Source: Cunninghamia lanceolata (Eukaryota; Streptophyta; Pinopsida; Cupressales; Cupressaceae). From it: a stretch of 64,000 nucleotides of DNA. This document shows, in pieces, positions 11,293-23,559 of the stretch. Position 1 is the first letter of the stretch, and every line of letters starts with the position of its first letter. The DNA lies in contig BSBN01000242.1 in NCBI GenBank assembly GCA_027924645.1, forward strand, positions 4,836,001 through 4,900,000, read 5' to 3'. Position numbers and translations under genes: made by a program. The notes beneath the pieces are model-generated. The model did no database searches. It worked only from the letters and a program-made list of their open reading frames with translations, and was not told where the DNA came from.

Positions 11293-11672
11293 ATGAGTAG
11301 GGACATACACATCTACTCATGACAAGCAATAGTGGAACTAGCCTCACTATGCTCAGTATACCTTCATCCAAGGATAGGGACAAACACTTCTACCCATGGA
11401 ACCGAGGATAGGGACTAACACATCTACCCAAGGTATTACATCAAGTTTGGATAGGGACAAACACATCTATCCAACATCAAGATCATGAATAGGGACATAC
11501 ACTTCTGCTCACAACAATTATGATTGGGGACACACATCCAATCATAATCACCAACTCTTGTGATTGGGGACAAACACATCCAATCATTTACACCATCTTG
11601 TGAATGGGGACAAACACATCCATTCACATACAACCAAGAAATGTGATTGGGGACATACACATCCAACCACAA
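11293..11672 (-). repeat. Array of nine or ten small hairpin repeats
   Basis: Units share a loop like GGGACAAACACAT flanked by complementary arms, and the arms differ from unit to unit. Arm pairs: ATGAGTAG/CTACTCAT (11293/11113+2000, i.e. 11293-11300 with 11313-11320), TTGGATAG/CTATCCAA (11447/11467), ATTATGATTGG/CCAATCATAAT (11517/11538), TGATTGG/CCAATCA (11561/11580), TGTGAATGG/CCATTCACA (11599/11620). Units near 11372, 11406, 11487 and 11642 pair with one to three mismatches, and a diverged unit may lie at 11329-11350. The array sits between the gag stop and the 3' LTR, so it would be in the element's RNA. Confidence 0.85.
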
Positions 11673-11917
11673 CATAAAAGCTTGAACACCAAGCCCTCAT
11701 TGTTGCGTATGCAGCCACCACTATAGATCATTGCCACTCTGATATCAAATGATATGAGACGGTTGCCGCTGCCACCTCGAAACCAATCTTGGCTGTAGTC
11801 ATTTTGGCACAAGTTGATTTGTCACTAATGTAATTTACGACCCCATCGCTAGTGACTGACGAGAGGTCGCTGAATGTCCTCCAGCCTCTGTTGCCTCCTG
11901 CCTCCAATTGATTTGAT

Positions 11918-12740
11918 TTAGAGAACATATTCCTCCTCACTGTCTTCGTGTGGAGGGTCTTCAGTAGCCACCCCATTAAGGCACTCTTCATCATCATCTG
12001 CAACCAATGCCTTATCTGTATTTAGCTTTCCATCAAGGAGATCCTTGGCTCGCTGAGTGCAATTCATAACAATATGTCCCTTCTTCTTGCAATAGTAGCA
12101 CAAAATTCTGTTTTTGAAGAAACGATTTTCCTTTGATGCAGAAGAACTAGATTTGGAGAAATAGCTAGGCTTATTTTTTCCATACATTGCAGTTTCCTCT
12201 ATAGTTGATTCAATTTTCTTAGTTCCTTCATCAATCAGAGTGGATATTATTTCTTCCAGGGTAGCATCTACTTTGTTTAAAGTGAAAACAATATTGCTAT
12301 AACTAGGAGGCATGATATTTAACAAAATAGCCTTTGAATCATCATCAGCTACTTTAGCATCTATCCCATTTAATTGATTCAATAGAGAGCGAAACTTACT
12401 GATATGTTGAATGATGTTGTCACCCTCTGCCATTTTCAGCCCGAACAATTTCTGCTTTAGACCCATTTTTGCACTTGATGCTTTTGATCCAAACAAAGCA
12501 TTCAAATTAGCCCATACTTCATTTGAGGTCTTCGATAAGTCAATGTGGTGGAGGTATGCATTTGAGAGTGCAAGACCAATCAAAGTTATTGCTCTTCGAT
12601 CTTTCGCAGTCCACTTTGCGCTTTCATTAGCATCAGTTGGCCTTGTTGTTGCTCCACTTACCACATCCATAGATCCTTTTCAATAAGAATCAATTGTAAT
12701 TTGATTTGCCAAGTGTGCAATTCTGTACCTTCAAATTTTT
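11918..12740 (-). CDS. Copia-type Gag (UBN2-like) with CCHC knuckle
   Basis: A 250-residue frame (12670 to 11918) has the plant Copia Gag core (WANLNALFGSKASSAKMGLK, KAILLNIMPPSYSNIVFTL) and a zinc knuckle CYYCKKKGHIVMNC, then an acidic tail. Just upstream in another frame, 12737-12672 encodes GTELHTWQIKLQLILIEKDLW, the usual start of this domain. One missing base near 12670 therefore breaks the N-terminus; the ATG at 12670 is probably not the native start. Gag packages the element RNA into particles. Confidence 0.8.
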
Positions 12741-13620
12741 AACACTAATTGACTCCCCCCCGTAATCTAAATAATACTGAAGGTGTCGGGCTCCACCTAT
12801 AATGCACCTTAACACTAATACAAATTTGACATTTACAACACACTATATTTTAAGACACTATAGGAACAATAGCAATCAGTCACTATAAAACTTCACTAAA
12901 AGTTATCATTAGACGTTCAATCTACGAAAGTAGACTTCTAAAAAATATTCTAATATAGCTACAAGCTATTATTAGAAATTAAATTGATAACCTCAGCTGA
13001 AGATAAACTACAATTGCAGAACTTTGCGATATTTTTGCTTGGACAGCGGCTTAGACTATGGAGACTTGGATCGCAAATTTTTCAATATACTGTGAGATCT
13101 TCCTTTACAAAAACAAAATTGCAATACCTTTCTTTATGCATGCGGCTTCAATCACTGATCTTTCCCTTTGGGTGATGACTTGTGATCAATGCTATGTTAT
13201 AAAAAATGGCGGCCTTCTTGCTGCGATTAATCTGTTTGTGCAAACTGATTGATTGGATAGGATGCCTCCTTTTGCAATTCTCACATTCTCCTGATGCCAA
13301 TCAACCAACACGTCCTCTATAAAGCAAAACAATGTTGCATGTGCTGCTGTGTCTCCAACCACAGACTTTAGGAATAAAAAATAATTTCTCCTTTGTAAAC
13401 AGTGCAAGAATGCACTAGGAGCAATGGTCTTGTCTTTGCAAATGATGGCGCGACTCTGATTTCCTTTAGCTATAGGAGCAGATGCTTTCTTGGCACCTCC
13501 TTTGTCTGCCTATGGAGATATGTCTGTCGCCCAAGAAATTCCCTAAACATCAAACACAAATCTCACAACCTCATTTCTCTCTATTACTTCCGCCACCTTT
13601 ATTGCTGTGCTTTGATACCA

Positions 13621-13893
13621 TAATAGAGATTTTAGGCAGAATAATAGATGCAGCAAAAATTAAACATAACAAAAATATCGTGCCTGATTATTTTCCATTC
13701 AATACATATTACATATATATAGGATGCTCATATCCTATTTTGTAGGAAACTCCATAAACAACTTTCCTAAATATATTGAGTTGTTTTAACAACTCAACAT
13801 ATTCGTACCTCTAATACAATAACCTATACAACAAACTATAACAACCCTACTAAATTATTATTTTATGCATCCTATGATGCAATATTTCAAATA
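13621..13893 (-). repeat. LTR (5') of gag-only Copia H
   Basis: 273 bp, matching 10935-11208, with about eight differences. The primer site lies directly to its left (TTTGATACCA ending at 13620). Confidence 0.9.
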
Positions 13894-13904
13894 GGAAAGG
13901 TAGA

Positions 13905-14330
13905 CTGTACGATTGGCAGAAAGCCTATACTTGTATGACAGAAGATTGTAATTGGTGTATGGTAGCGGAGTATGTATTGGGGCAAGTCGTCAGCAAGAAG
14001 TCGTACTATTGATAGGAATTGTAGGTCGATAGGGTAATCGTACGGTTGGCAATTAGCATGCGTGATTAGCAATTGGAAGTTTTGCAAGAGGATGTTGTAC
14101 GACTTGAATCGTACGGTAAGGATTGTAGAATGAGAGTTGAAGTCGTATGGCTGGAAATGGAGATTGGGGGTCAATCGTACGGTGAAAGTGTTTGGATCGC
14201 ACGGTGATGGGGGTCGTACGGGAGAGGGGGGTCGATTGAGTATGGTCGACTAGAGCTTTTTAATTGCCCAAGTGAGGATGGGGGTCATATGGCTAGACTA
14301 GGTCATACGGTGATCACCAATATTTGATGC
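13905..14330. repeat. TCGTACGGT word repeats
   Basis: About ten copies of TCGTACGGT or close variants at irregular 15-60 base spacing (for example 14036, 14110, 14173, 14212), in a G-rich stretch. The core CGTACG is palindromic. It lies in the non-coding part of gypsy A. Confidence 0.65.
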
Positions 14331-14339
14331 TCTCATCAG

Positions 14340-15290
14340 AGTCTTCCTACATGCCAAGTGATTGCACCTGAAACAATGGACTTGCCAGAAATAATGAATT
14401 CGCCAAGAAAAATGGCTTCAGATAAGCAGGTGAATTCCTCGGTCACACCCAAAGTGAGTTTGTCATGCCAAAGAAACTCGCCAAGCCCAGTGATTGTGCC
14501 AGAATTAGTCATAGAATTGTCCGACAAGTAGCAGTAGGATTCGCCAGTCACACCCTTGACATGCCAAAGGAACTTGCCAAGTGATATATGTGCCCAGGGA
14601 GGATACTCAACAAGGGAGGTATGCAACAAGGGATATGGCTCCATAGATGATGTACACGTCCAAGGATACTCGACAAATGATATACGCACCAAAAGATACT
14701 TGACAATGTATGCACACACCAAAGGGTACTCAACAACGGAGGCATCCGTCAAAGAAGACTCAACAAGGAAATGGAATTCGATAGGTGGCCAATCTCAGCA
14801 AGAAGAATTGACAAGAATAAAAGGCTCGACAAATATAATGATAAGAGACTCGACACAGAATTGAATCTTGTCATGCAGCTTGGACTTGACAGGTTGTGTA
14901 TACGAAGCAAGACACAAAAATATATACTCGATCGGAAGGGATTTATACCTAATAGGAGAGAGAACATGCCAGGATGGATACTCGACAAGATGGGATATAC
15001 GCCAAGATGACTCGATAAGATGGGATAAAGATGTATACCCGCCAAGCAACAAGACTCAACAGGAAGTGATGACATGCCAAATGAATTTAAGTTGACAGGA
15101 GGGCAGCAATTTAAGTCTCTTGTCAATGTTATAAAGCTGTTAGGTAAATTCAAGTTGTCAAGTATTTGCAAGTTGTCAGCCAGTGGGTTGTCAAGAGGAG
15201 TGTGCAAGGCATCAGGAAAATAGGAGGCGTCAGTAAAAGTAGTCAAGTTGTCAGGAAAGAAGGCATCAGGAGACCACTCGTCAGGGAACC
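14340..15290. repeat. Degenerate tandem repeats, ACTCGACAAG / GCCAAG units
   Basis: Repeated words ACTCGACAAG, GATATACGCCAAG and TTGTCAGG recur every 25-45 bases. They create long open frames on both strands that are not genes. Position suggests the non-coding 3' region of gypsy A. Confidence 0.65.
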
Positions 15291-15295
15291 ACTTG

Positions 15296-16234
15296 CTAGC
15301 AATGGACCACTCCTTTTAATTTTCCTTTTTCTTCCTTTGTCTGACTTGACGTCGGTTGGCTTGTCATCGGTTGACTTATTGTCAGTTGGCTTGTCATCAG
15401 CTGAAAGTTTTCTTCAATTTCCCCTACCTCGATCATGTTACACTCTGGTTGGAATACCTCATATTCTTCAATTTGCCAATGGAAAAGCTCGCTAAGCAAA
15501 CTTGTTTCATTGTCTGAACATTGTTGTAATTCTAGTATTCACTCATCATTAGGTTCCATAGGCCCTCTTTCCTCTCCTGTCAATGTCTCGCTTGCATCTG
15601 ACTCGGAATCGGAGGAAGCCATTTCTTCACTCACAACTTGCATCTTCAGGTCGATAATAAATTTTCTTCCTTTGTTTTCAATCGACAGGGTGTTTCTCTT
15701 CCAATTATGATCAGCCTTCATTGTTATCAACCATCCTCGCGTAAGAAGTGCATCATACGCCTTTTTGTGTACGGTGATGACAACAAAATTTAATAGGAAG
15801 TGTTGAGTGCCGATTTTCACCTTCTGTCCCATCAATACTCCTAGAGCCTTAATTCCATGTTGGTCGGCTCCTACTAATTGGAAGCTTGGCGACCACAGGG
15901 TTGGTTTCCCCAAATTTCTCCATGTATCTTCAAGTAGTACGTTGACTCCTCAGCCTCCATTGATGATTTATTGGTCAGAGTTTTCCTGAGAATTTCCATA
16001 TGGATGACGATTGACTTCTTCCCCACATTAATTGCCAGCAACATTGGGTCGACGACTTGCTCTCCGTGAGGTGTGGTTCCACTATGACATCATCATTTGT
16101 ATCTTTCTTGTTTGTTTGCTCCTGTTCCACCACATTAGATATTGCTTGGTCCAACACATTAGATATCGCCACCCTCCATTGTGGCATGCTTTGTAACAGA
16201 TCGACCATTTTTATAGGTATGGTAGTCTGCAACA
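15296..16234 (-). pseudogene. Gypsy A protease-region segment
   Basis: Minus-strand frames carry LGVLMGQKVKIGTQHFLLNF, then YDALLTRGWLITMKADHNWK and TLSIENKGRKFIIDLKMQVV, the segment following the aspartic protease site in plant gypsy polyproteins. A D/E/S-rich linker and a T/S/Q-rich tail follow. The frame joins the gag fragment across the solo LTR C insertion once the duplicated CAACA is allowed for. Frame breaks occur near 15920 and 15500. No reverse transcriptase follows. Confidence 0.6.
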
Positions 16235-17081
16235 TGTTGACACCCGAAAAAATCAGTCCCCAAAATGCCTCATTTTGCCTCCAAAATCCATCTAAATCCC
16301 ACTTAATACTCCCATTGTTGAACTATAATTTATAACCAATCAGAGATATCTTCCATAGGTTTTCATGTGTTTGCCTTTTGAAAATGCAAGATAGGAAACC
16401 CAGAAAATGACTAAGTCCAAAAAACTCTAAGTGTTTCCTTGTATTTTCACCTCTGTTGGTGTTTTAGAGTTCGGAGTTCATGCCTTCCGCCTTGTGTTAT
16501 CTATCGGCTTCGAGGTCCGAGGCTCAAAATTTACCGAAGTGTTGAAATTTGTCTGAGTTAGAGGTTGGGCCTTTAACCTTCCGTCTTCTTCATGGTGGAC
16601 GTCAGTGAGAAGGCCTGAGGACCAAGGTTCACTTGAGGTGGGAAAAATATTCTATGTATGGTGCAGTACTGCAGAGTTTCGGCCTTTCATCTTCTTCAGT
16701 GTTGCAGTTAGAAGGTGGAGGACTTGAAGGCCGAAGTCTGACGAGCTCTTTTTCTTCTAAGTGTTTCGGAGGTTAGACTTCGGGCCTTTGGCCTTCAGTT
16801 TTCTTCATGGCAAGTGTCAAGGAGAAGCCTTGGGGTCTAAAGTTTGATAGGTCTAAGTATGAGGCAGACGGCATGTTGTGATGTAACCACACATCGCCCC
16901 ATTGCAAATGGGGACCCCCCCCTTTTTTTTTGCTTTCTCGCTTCGTTTCGCTTTAAAGTTTAGTTTTGCTCTGAGCTTGTAGGGTTTTGGTAGTGTTGTT
17001 TTGCCCATGTCTCGACAATTTCTTGCCAAGAGGTTTGTATGCCTTCATCCTGATGCATGTCACTGAGACCCTGAAAATGAC

Positions 17082-18032
17082 TAAGTCTGATATCCTGAAA
17101 ATCTTGAAAAAATGACTAAGTTTGAAATCTAGTGGATCCTCAGAAATCTAGAATCTGCATGCTAAATCCTATGGATCTAGGACCTATCTCAAACATCCTG
17201 GAAGTATATTGATAAATATTTAAAGTATCTGACTTATACTTAAACATATTTTCAATATACTTCCATTCAGGAAATCCAAAATTTGACTAAGGCAAGAAAT
17301 CCCTCACTCCATGTCCAAACCCGCCCAGACTAGGCAGCCTCACAAGGTCCTCTTGGACAGTGTCTTCACCATCAGGAGAGCTTGTCCAGACAACACCTTC
17401 AAACCCGCCCAGGGAAAGGTAGGATATTTTCACGAGTTTTGGCTGATTGAAGGGAGTTGGGAAGTGATGACGGAGTCTAAAGCTAAGATTTTGATGAAAA
17501 TTCCATGCCTCACCTCCAAACCCGCTCAGACTGGGTAGCCTTGGCATGAGGTCATGGACTCAGCCTCCTGCACATGCATTTGTCCAGACAGAACCCTCAA
17601 ATCCACCCTAGGAAAAAATGGTCAAGTTTAGAAGGTTTTCAAGCACAAGGCACTGAGAAATGATGAATTTCAAGCAAGGTTTGCAAATTGGAGGGAAGTT
17701 AAGTAGATTACAAGCAACATTCCATGCATCATCTCCAAACCAAACATTACTTAAACTCCTCCCAACAAGGATGAATCAATTGGAAAGAATGATAAAAAAT
17801 CACTAAGCCTGATGTCCTGAAATCCTGAAAAATGACAGTCTGATAGCCTGAAAATCTTGAAAATTGGCTAAGTCTGAAATCTGATGGATCCTCCAAAATC
17901 TAGAATTTGCATGTTAAATCCTATGGATTCGAGACCCATCTCAAACATCTTGGAAGTATATTGATAAATATTTAAAGTATAAGAAACTCAATATCTGACT
18001 TATACTTAAACATAGTTTCAATATACTTCCAT
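17082..18032 (+). repeat. Duplicated U3 module with long hairpin
   Basis: About 200 bases from 17082 recur from about 17822 with small changes. Each copy ends in an imperfect inverted repeat: arms GGAAGTATATTGATAAATAT and its complement, at 17200-17264 and 17952-18030. The outer 13 bases of the arms pair perfectly. Confidence 0.8.
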
Positions 18033-21000
18033 TCAGGACATTTCCGATATGGCGACAAGACTTGCATTCCAAGCACACCTTCTAAACCCGCCCTACCTGG
18101 GCGGCCTTGGCATGGGGTCTTGGATTCAAGGTTGTGATCACGCACTTTCTCCAGACTCAGTCTCCAAATCCGCCCTAGGAGAGAGGTTGCAAGTTTTTAA
18201 GAGATTTTGAAGGTAAATTCCATGCATCACCTCTCAACCCGCCCATGTTGGGTGGCCTCATGAGGGAGTGATGGACAATGTCTCCTGCCACATCAATTCC
18301 TCCACACACTGCTCCCAAAACCACCCTGCAAGGAAAATGGTTAAGTATTGAAGTTTTTGCATGCATGGAGCACTGAGATGTAATGGTTTGTAGGCAAGGA
18401 GTGAGTTCAAGTAAAATTGAAGTTCAAATCCATAGGTCACTCTTCAACCCACCCTATCTGAGCGGCTTTAGCATGTTCACATGGACAATGTCTTCACCTC
18501 ATGACACTCTCCAGATGCAGCTTTCAAACCTGCCCCAGGTGAGAATGATCAAATTTTGAAGTGTTTTCAAGCATAAAACACTAGAAGGTGGTCAAATTCA
18601 AGAGAAACATGAGAGTTTGAAAGGATTAAGTGAGTTTTGGATGAAAATCCAAGGGTCACCCTTAAACCCACCCTACCTGGGCGGCCTCAAGAGGTTCCTG
18701 GGGACAATTTCACCTCCTCCACATCAATCACTCCAGACATCCCTCCAATCCTGCCCTAGGTAAGATTGTGCAAATTTCAAAGTGTTTCAACACAAAACAT
18801 TAGAAGGTGATAAAGTTGGATGGAGATTTGAAGGTTTTTGAAGGCATTAAGTGAGTTTGGAATGAAAATCCAAAGGTCACCCTTAAACCCGCCCTTCCTG
18901 GGTGGCCTCAAGAGGCCTTTGTGGACAATGTCTCCTGACACAAGAAGTTCTCGAGACACTTGCTTCAAAACTGCCCAGGGAGAAGAATCATGCAATAAGC
19001 AAGGTTTGTGTGCTAAGTATAGCCAAGATGATATCACAAGGAAAGGAGATAGTCAAGTTTAAGGCATGAGAGGTGTCTAAATGCCAAAATCCAAGACCTA
19101 CTCTCAAACCCGCCCTACCTGGGCGGCCTAGGGAGGTTAGTTTGGAATTTTGGTGTTGAAGCAATGCAAATACTCTTCTTGACTTCCTAAATCATCATGA
19201 AGCTTCACATGTTTGAGAATATCATCCTAGAGAGATAAACTTGGAGACATGATTGCAACTTACCTCACATCTTAGAGAGAGAGTCATTCCAAAAGGAGGG
19301 AAGTTTGAAAAGTTGACTAAGTCTTAAGAAGCAAGGAGAGGGAGACATCTCCATGAGGATAAGGCTTTAAATAACAAAATCCAGACATCTTCTCCAAACC
19401 CGCTCATGTAAGGCAGCTTTGGACTCCATGCTTGGATGATTTCATCTCCTGCACATAATATACTCCAAGCACCATCATCAAACCTGCTCACGGAGAAGAC
19501 TTATCAATTTTGAAATGTTTTGAGTTAAAGTACAAATGAGTTCATGAAAGTGCATAAGATCGAATGTCTGTTGAAGGTTAATCCAAGGGGCACCCTCAAA
19601 CCCGCCCTACTTGGGTGGCCTCAAGGGGTGTCTGTGGATTATACCTTCTTTCACATGAAATATTCCATACATTGCCTCTAAATCTGCCATCCACTTGCAG
19701 ACATGTAAGTTTACTTAGAAGAAGATGAGATTGTCAAGGAGGAAACTAGTTTTACAGAAAGAATCCACACCATGCTTTCAAACCCGCCCAGCCTAGGCGG
19801 CCTCAAGAGGTACTCATGGACTCTGTCTCCTCCCACATGAAACTCTCCACACAGCACTCTCAAAACCGCCCAGGGTGAAGAATGACATAAGTTGCAAGTT
19901 TGTTTGATGGATGAACAAGATCACACTCAGGGGATGAGATAATTAAGGTCATTCTAAGAGGAAGGAAGTTTGAAAGTCACTAAGTCATGGAGGTGGAAGA
20001 GGACTGTCAAGGTTAAGGTAAAGATGTGTGCACATAGTAAAATCCTTACTAGCTATCCAAACCCACCCTTCCTAGGCGGTTTTCATCATGATAGGTGTAT
20101 AACATCATCACTTAGTATCCATGATGCATCATTTGAGTCTTAAGGGTGTTGGAGAGAAGGTCATCATGAGGAGATGAATGAGCTAAGGGAAGCAATCCAT
20201 ACACACTCTCAAGACTATTTTGTTAAGAAACTCTCACTTTCATTCACCTCTTTCACATCATGCACTCCATACAACATATTCAAGGCTGCTTAGCTTAGGC
20301 AAACTCCACCATGACATAAGGATAAGTCCATCAAACATTTTAGATTTGCCTTCTAACCTTGCCTAAGAATGTATAGAAATGAAACCTTATAAGGAGATAA
20401 GAACAAGGATAAATCATGAGGAGGAAACAAGCATCAAACGAAGGTTAGAGTTGAAGAATCCAAGCCTACCCTTGAAACCTGCCCTTCCTAGGCAGCTTTA
20501 GGACATTCACTTGGACAGAGTCATCTCCTTCACATGAAATACTCTGCCTAGACCCTTGAAATCCGCCCATCCTCTTATGGCTTTCCATTGCATTCAAAGA
20601 GGTCAAGTTATCAATGAAACAAGTGTAAAAGGTTTTAGACTATCAAAACTAAGCAAAAATCACTAAGTCATGAAAAATCCAAGCCTACCCTTGAAACCTG
20701 CCCTTCCTAGGTGGCTTTAGACCCTCCATTCGAACAATCTCATGTCTTCACATGACATCCTCCATGCACTAACCTCAAACCCGCCCAGGAGAAATGACAT
20801 GAAAAATTACAAGTTTTGAAAGCAAAATTCCACACATCATCTACAATCCCGCCCAACATGAGCGGCCTTCACCTCTGCACTTGGAGAAGTTGTTAAAAGC
20901 TATGCAAGTCACTCCAGGACATTACTCAAATAAAGGTGATCAACAAAACTTTGAAGAGAAAGGTCTAAGGCATGCTAATGAGGGTCAAGTGATTATAAAA

Positions 21001-21210
21001 TGAAGTTCACATCATACATTCCATACACACCTTTCAGGACCGCCTTGCCAAAGTGCCTTGACTCCATCTGGACAATGTCACCTCTTCACAACACACTCTC
21101 CACCTATAGCCTCCAAACCTGCCCAAGAAGGTTGGCCTAGACACTCAAGCATGGAATTTCACATTCCATAGTCCAGACATGCCTTTCAAACCCACTTAGG
21201 TTGGTCGGCC
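17310..21210 (+). repeat. Palindromic CCGCCC..GGGCGG tandem array
   Basis: About fifteen units of roughly 180-250 bases, each with a long site related to CCGCCCTACCTGGGCGG and, about 80 bases on, a short site related to CCCGCCCAGG. Perfect 6-bp stems with a 5-base loop occur at 18088-18104 and 19110-19126. Between the sites are recurring words such as GGACAATGTC and ACTCTCCA. The array fills most of LTR B copy 1 U3. Confidence 0.85.
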
Positions 21211-22147
21211 AAGAAGAGAGGTGAATTGTCAAGTGAATTCAAAGTGTAGCTTTCCAAATTTGATTTTGACAAGTGATGGTTGCTTTGGAATGTCATTATT
21301 TAATCCCACATACATAAGGTGAATGTAATTTGTTGTTGAAAATCCTTTATATCAAGTCTTAATTTGATATGTTTCTTCTTGTAGGTGATGAAGGATCCAA
21401 GGAGGTGAATGGCGAGAGCTCATACATAAGAAGCTTTGAAGGTGGAGGAATGTTGCTCAAACTTGTCATCATCACCACATGGAGGAGAGCTCCAACATCA
21501 AGTTTATCTTACTTCAAAGACTTTGTATGTCTGGATGAGGAAGACGTCAATGCCATGTGAAAGGGAGCTAGTCTAAGATAATCAAGGTTACAAGTGTTGT
21601 TCATCATCAAGAGCATTATCCATTCGAGGCGAGGATCAGTGGAAGGTTGTCACTTCACCACGCACATCTTGAAGGAGGTCATCATCTAGAAGCTCACATA
21701 TCATGTGCCAGACAAGAAGAACTCTCATCAGGCACTAGTCTACTCCATGAGTCCATGCAACTATCCAGAGGCATGATCCTGCACAAGCACAACAACATCA
21801 CAAGATGAGAGATGAGCATGATCATCAAAGCAATCCATGAGTTACATCAAGACAACAAGAAGAAAATATTCTAAGTAAAGTGAACATGAGGTGAACTAGA
21901 CTAGTTCGTTTGAAGATGCTGAGGTGGCACGTACACATCATCAAGCCAATCGCATTCTACCATGTCATTCATTCAAGAGGACCCACCATAAAGATGCTCC
22001 AAAGATGCTTATCACATTGGAAATTGTGCCTTCATTGCCTCTTTCATGTTCTAAAAATAGAAAATTTTGTAACAAACCGCCTTGTTGTCTCAATCTCGGC
22101 CGTTGATTGTCAAATCAATCCTGGCCCTTCATGTAATTTCTAGAGTC

Positions 22148-22187
22148 TATAAAGGGCTCATTCTTCTCATTTGTAAAGAACAATAAA
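22148..22187 (+). promoter_or_regulatory. LTR B core promoter and poly(A) signal
   Basis: TATAAAG at 22148-22154, AATAAA at 22182-22187. The second LTR B copy has TATATAAGG at the corresponding place (minus strand, 34037-34045) within well conserved sequence. Confidence 0.55.
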
Positions 22188-23559
22188 GGGGGATCATTGG
22201 AGAGGAGATTAGAATTAGAAGATCATTAGAGGATCATTAGAAGTAAAGATCAAGTAGGAGTAGAGTAGAGGGGGAACTCTTCAAAGTCATGAAGAGAGAC
22301 ATGAGATTGTTGTAATGACACACTTCAAAGTAATACAAGCTCATTGTTGTTGTTTGGCATGGTGATCTTGTGGCTTTGAAATGTTAGCATGGTTTCAAGT
22401 TCTTGAATATGATGAAGATGTGGTTCTAAGTAGCGTAGATAATAAAGTAGATAGAGGTCATTGATGTAATGGATATATGCAATGATGTTTGATAAATTCC
22501 CGTTGGTTCATACTTTTGATGGTTTGTTGCTGGCAAGTCATCGTGTAAAGTTAGCCTGAACCACATCTTGCAAATAGTTTGATTGTTGATGCTCCTTTGA
22601 GTTGCACCAGCTGTGGGTACTTTGGAGTGTGTCAACGATATGAAAATCCTTGGTTTATCCCTTGGAGATTGCACCTATTTCATGTAGTTGTTGCTCGTCA
22701 TGGCGAAGTGAAATTTGGTTTTCTAAGGGAATTTGTCTATCATAGCATCATCCATCATGTCATTGTCTTTAGATTAGCCTTCTTAACCCTTGCCTTTTGC
22801 CTTTTCTTTTCGTAGTTGATTAGAAGAAGTTCCATTTCACAAGGAAAGAGTACATATTTGAATGAAGTAAGGAGCATATTCAGCATAAGTCCCTTTGTGA
22901 TTACCAGCAAATCACATCACACCACCGAGGCTATCCATTGCAAATCACGTACAAGGAACCTTGGAGCGTTCTTGTTTGATCACATAGTTTAGCATTCGAG
23001 ATGCTTTGTTCAAGAGAGGATAGAGCACATGGTGTTTTATTCTAATGTTGTTGTTGTCAAGAAAACATCATCAACACGCTGAGGTCGGAGGTTGGCTCTT
23101 CTTTTTTCCTTTGAGGAAGGCGGAAGGCAGAAGGCCCAACGGCCGACCCCCGATGGGTGTTAATTCTTTCTAAAGCATTCTGCCATTCTGCCGAGCCTTT
23201 GGGGTGGACCCACAGTAGGCTTGCGGAATCGCAGAAACCTGCCAAGTGCTGTAAGGCAAAAAAGTGGAATGCTCAAAGCTCGAAGTTTGATTTGGCAAAG
23301 GGAGATAAAGAGATTGTAGAAAAGAGACAAAGGCAGAAGGACGAAGGACAAAGGTTCGAAATCCGAAGTCCGAAAGTCTGATTTGTCGGAGGTTGACTTC
23401 TTGGCCTTCCAAACTCCTCCAACCGCCTCAGAACGCGCCAACTACTTTCAGGGATGCCATTAATGCGAAATGGGTGGCCGAATTTAATGCTTTTAATGCA
23501 GTTGGTGGGGATGTTGAGGTTTTTGGCTCCCAATTCTTTCTCAGACGTGGGTGTGAAGG

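Larger units (their letters stand above)
10935..13893 (-). mobile_element. Gag-only Copia element (TR-GAG type)
   Basis: LTRs 10935-11208 and 13621-13893, about 97 percent identical by eye, with a perfect 5-bp duplication GGAAA (10930-10934 and 13894-13898). On the minus strand the LTR is followed by a tRNA-Met primer site (TGGTATCAAAGC, next to 13620) and the 3' LTR is preceded by a purine tract of seven Gs (11209-11215). Inside are one Copia-type gag, the hairpin array at 11293-11672, and no pol. It would need proteins supplied in trans. Confidence 0.85.
16874..23076 (+). mobile_element. Solo LTR B, copy 1 (6.2 kb, giant U3)
   Basis: Termini TGTTGTGATGTAACCACACA and ACATCATCAACA match both ends of the second copy (33164-36653, inverted), which fixes the boundaries. 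A TATA box TATAAAG at 22148 and AATAAA at 22182 lie in a block conserved with the other copy, so U3 is about 5.3 kb and R-U5 about 0.9 kb. U3 is mostly tandem repeats. No coding region is seen. The flanks (CGGCA, CGCTG) do not form a clear target duplication. Confidence 0.75.

Noticed and set aside
11293..11672. CRISPR-like look of the regularly spaced repeats
   Set aside because: Nuclear plant context inside an LTR element; the variable parts are the paired arms of each unit rather than independent spacers.
14336..15246. Several long frames on both strands (up to 165 residues)
   Set aside because: All fall on the ACTCGACAAG tandem repeats and give low-complexity proteins on both strands.
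16869..23081. Target duplication for LTR B copy 1
   Set aside because: CGGCA and CGCTG agree at only two of five bases. The boundaries rest on the second copy instead.
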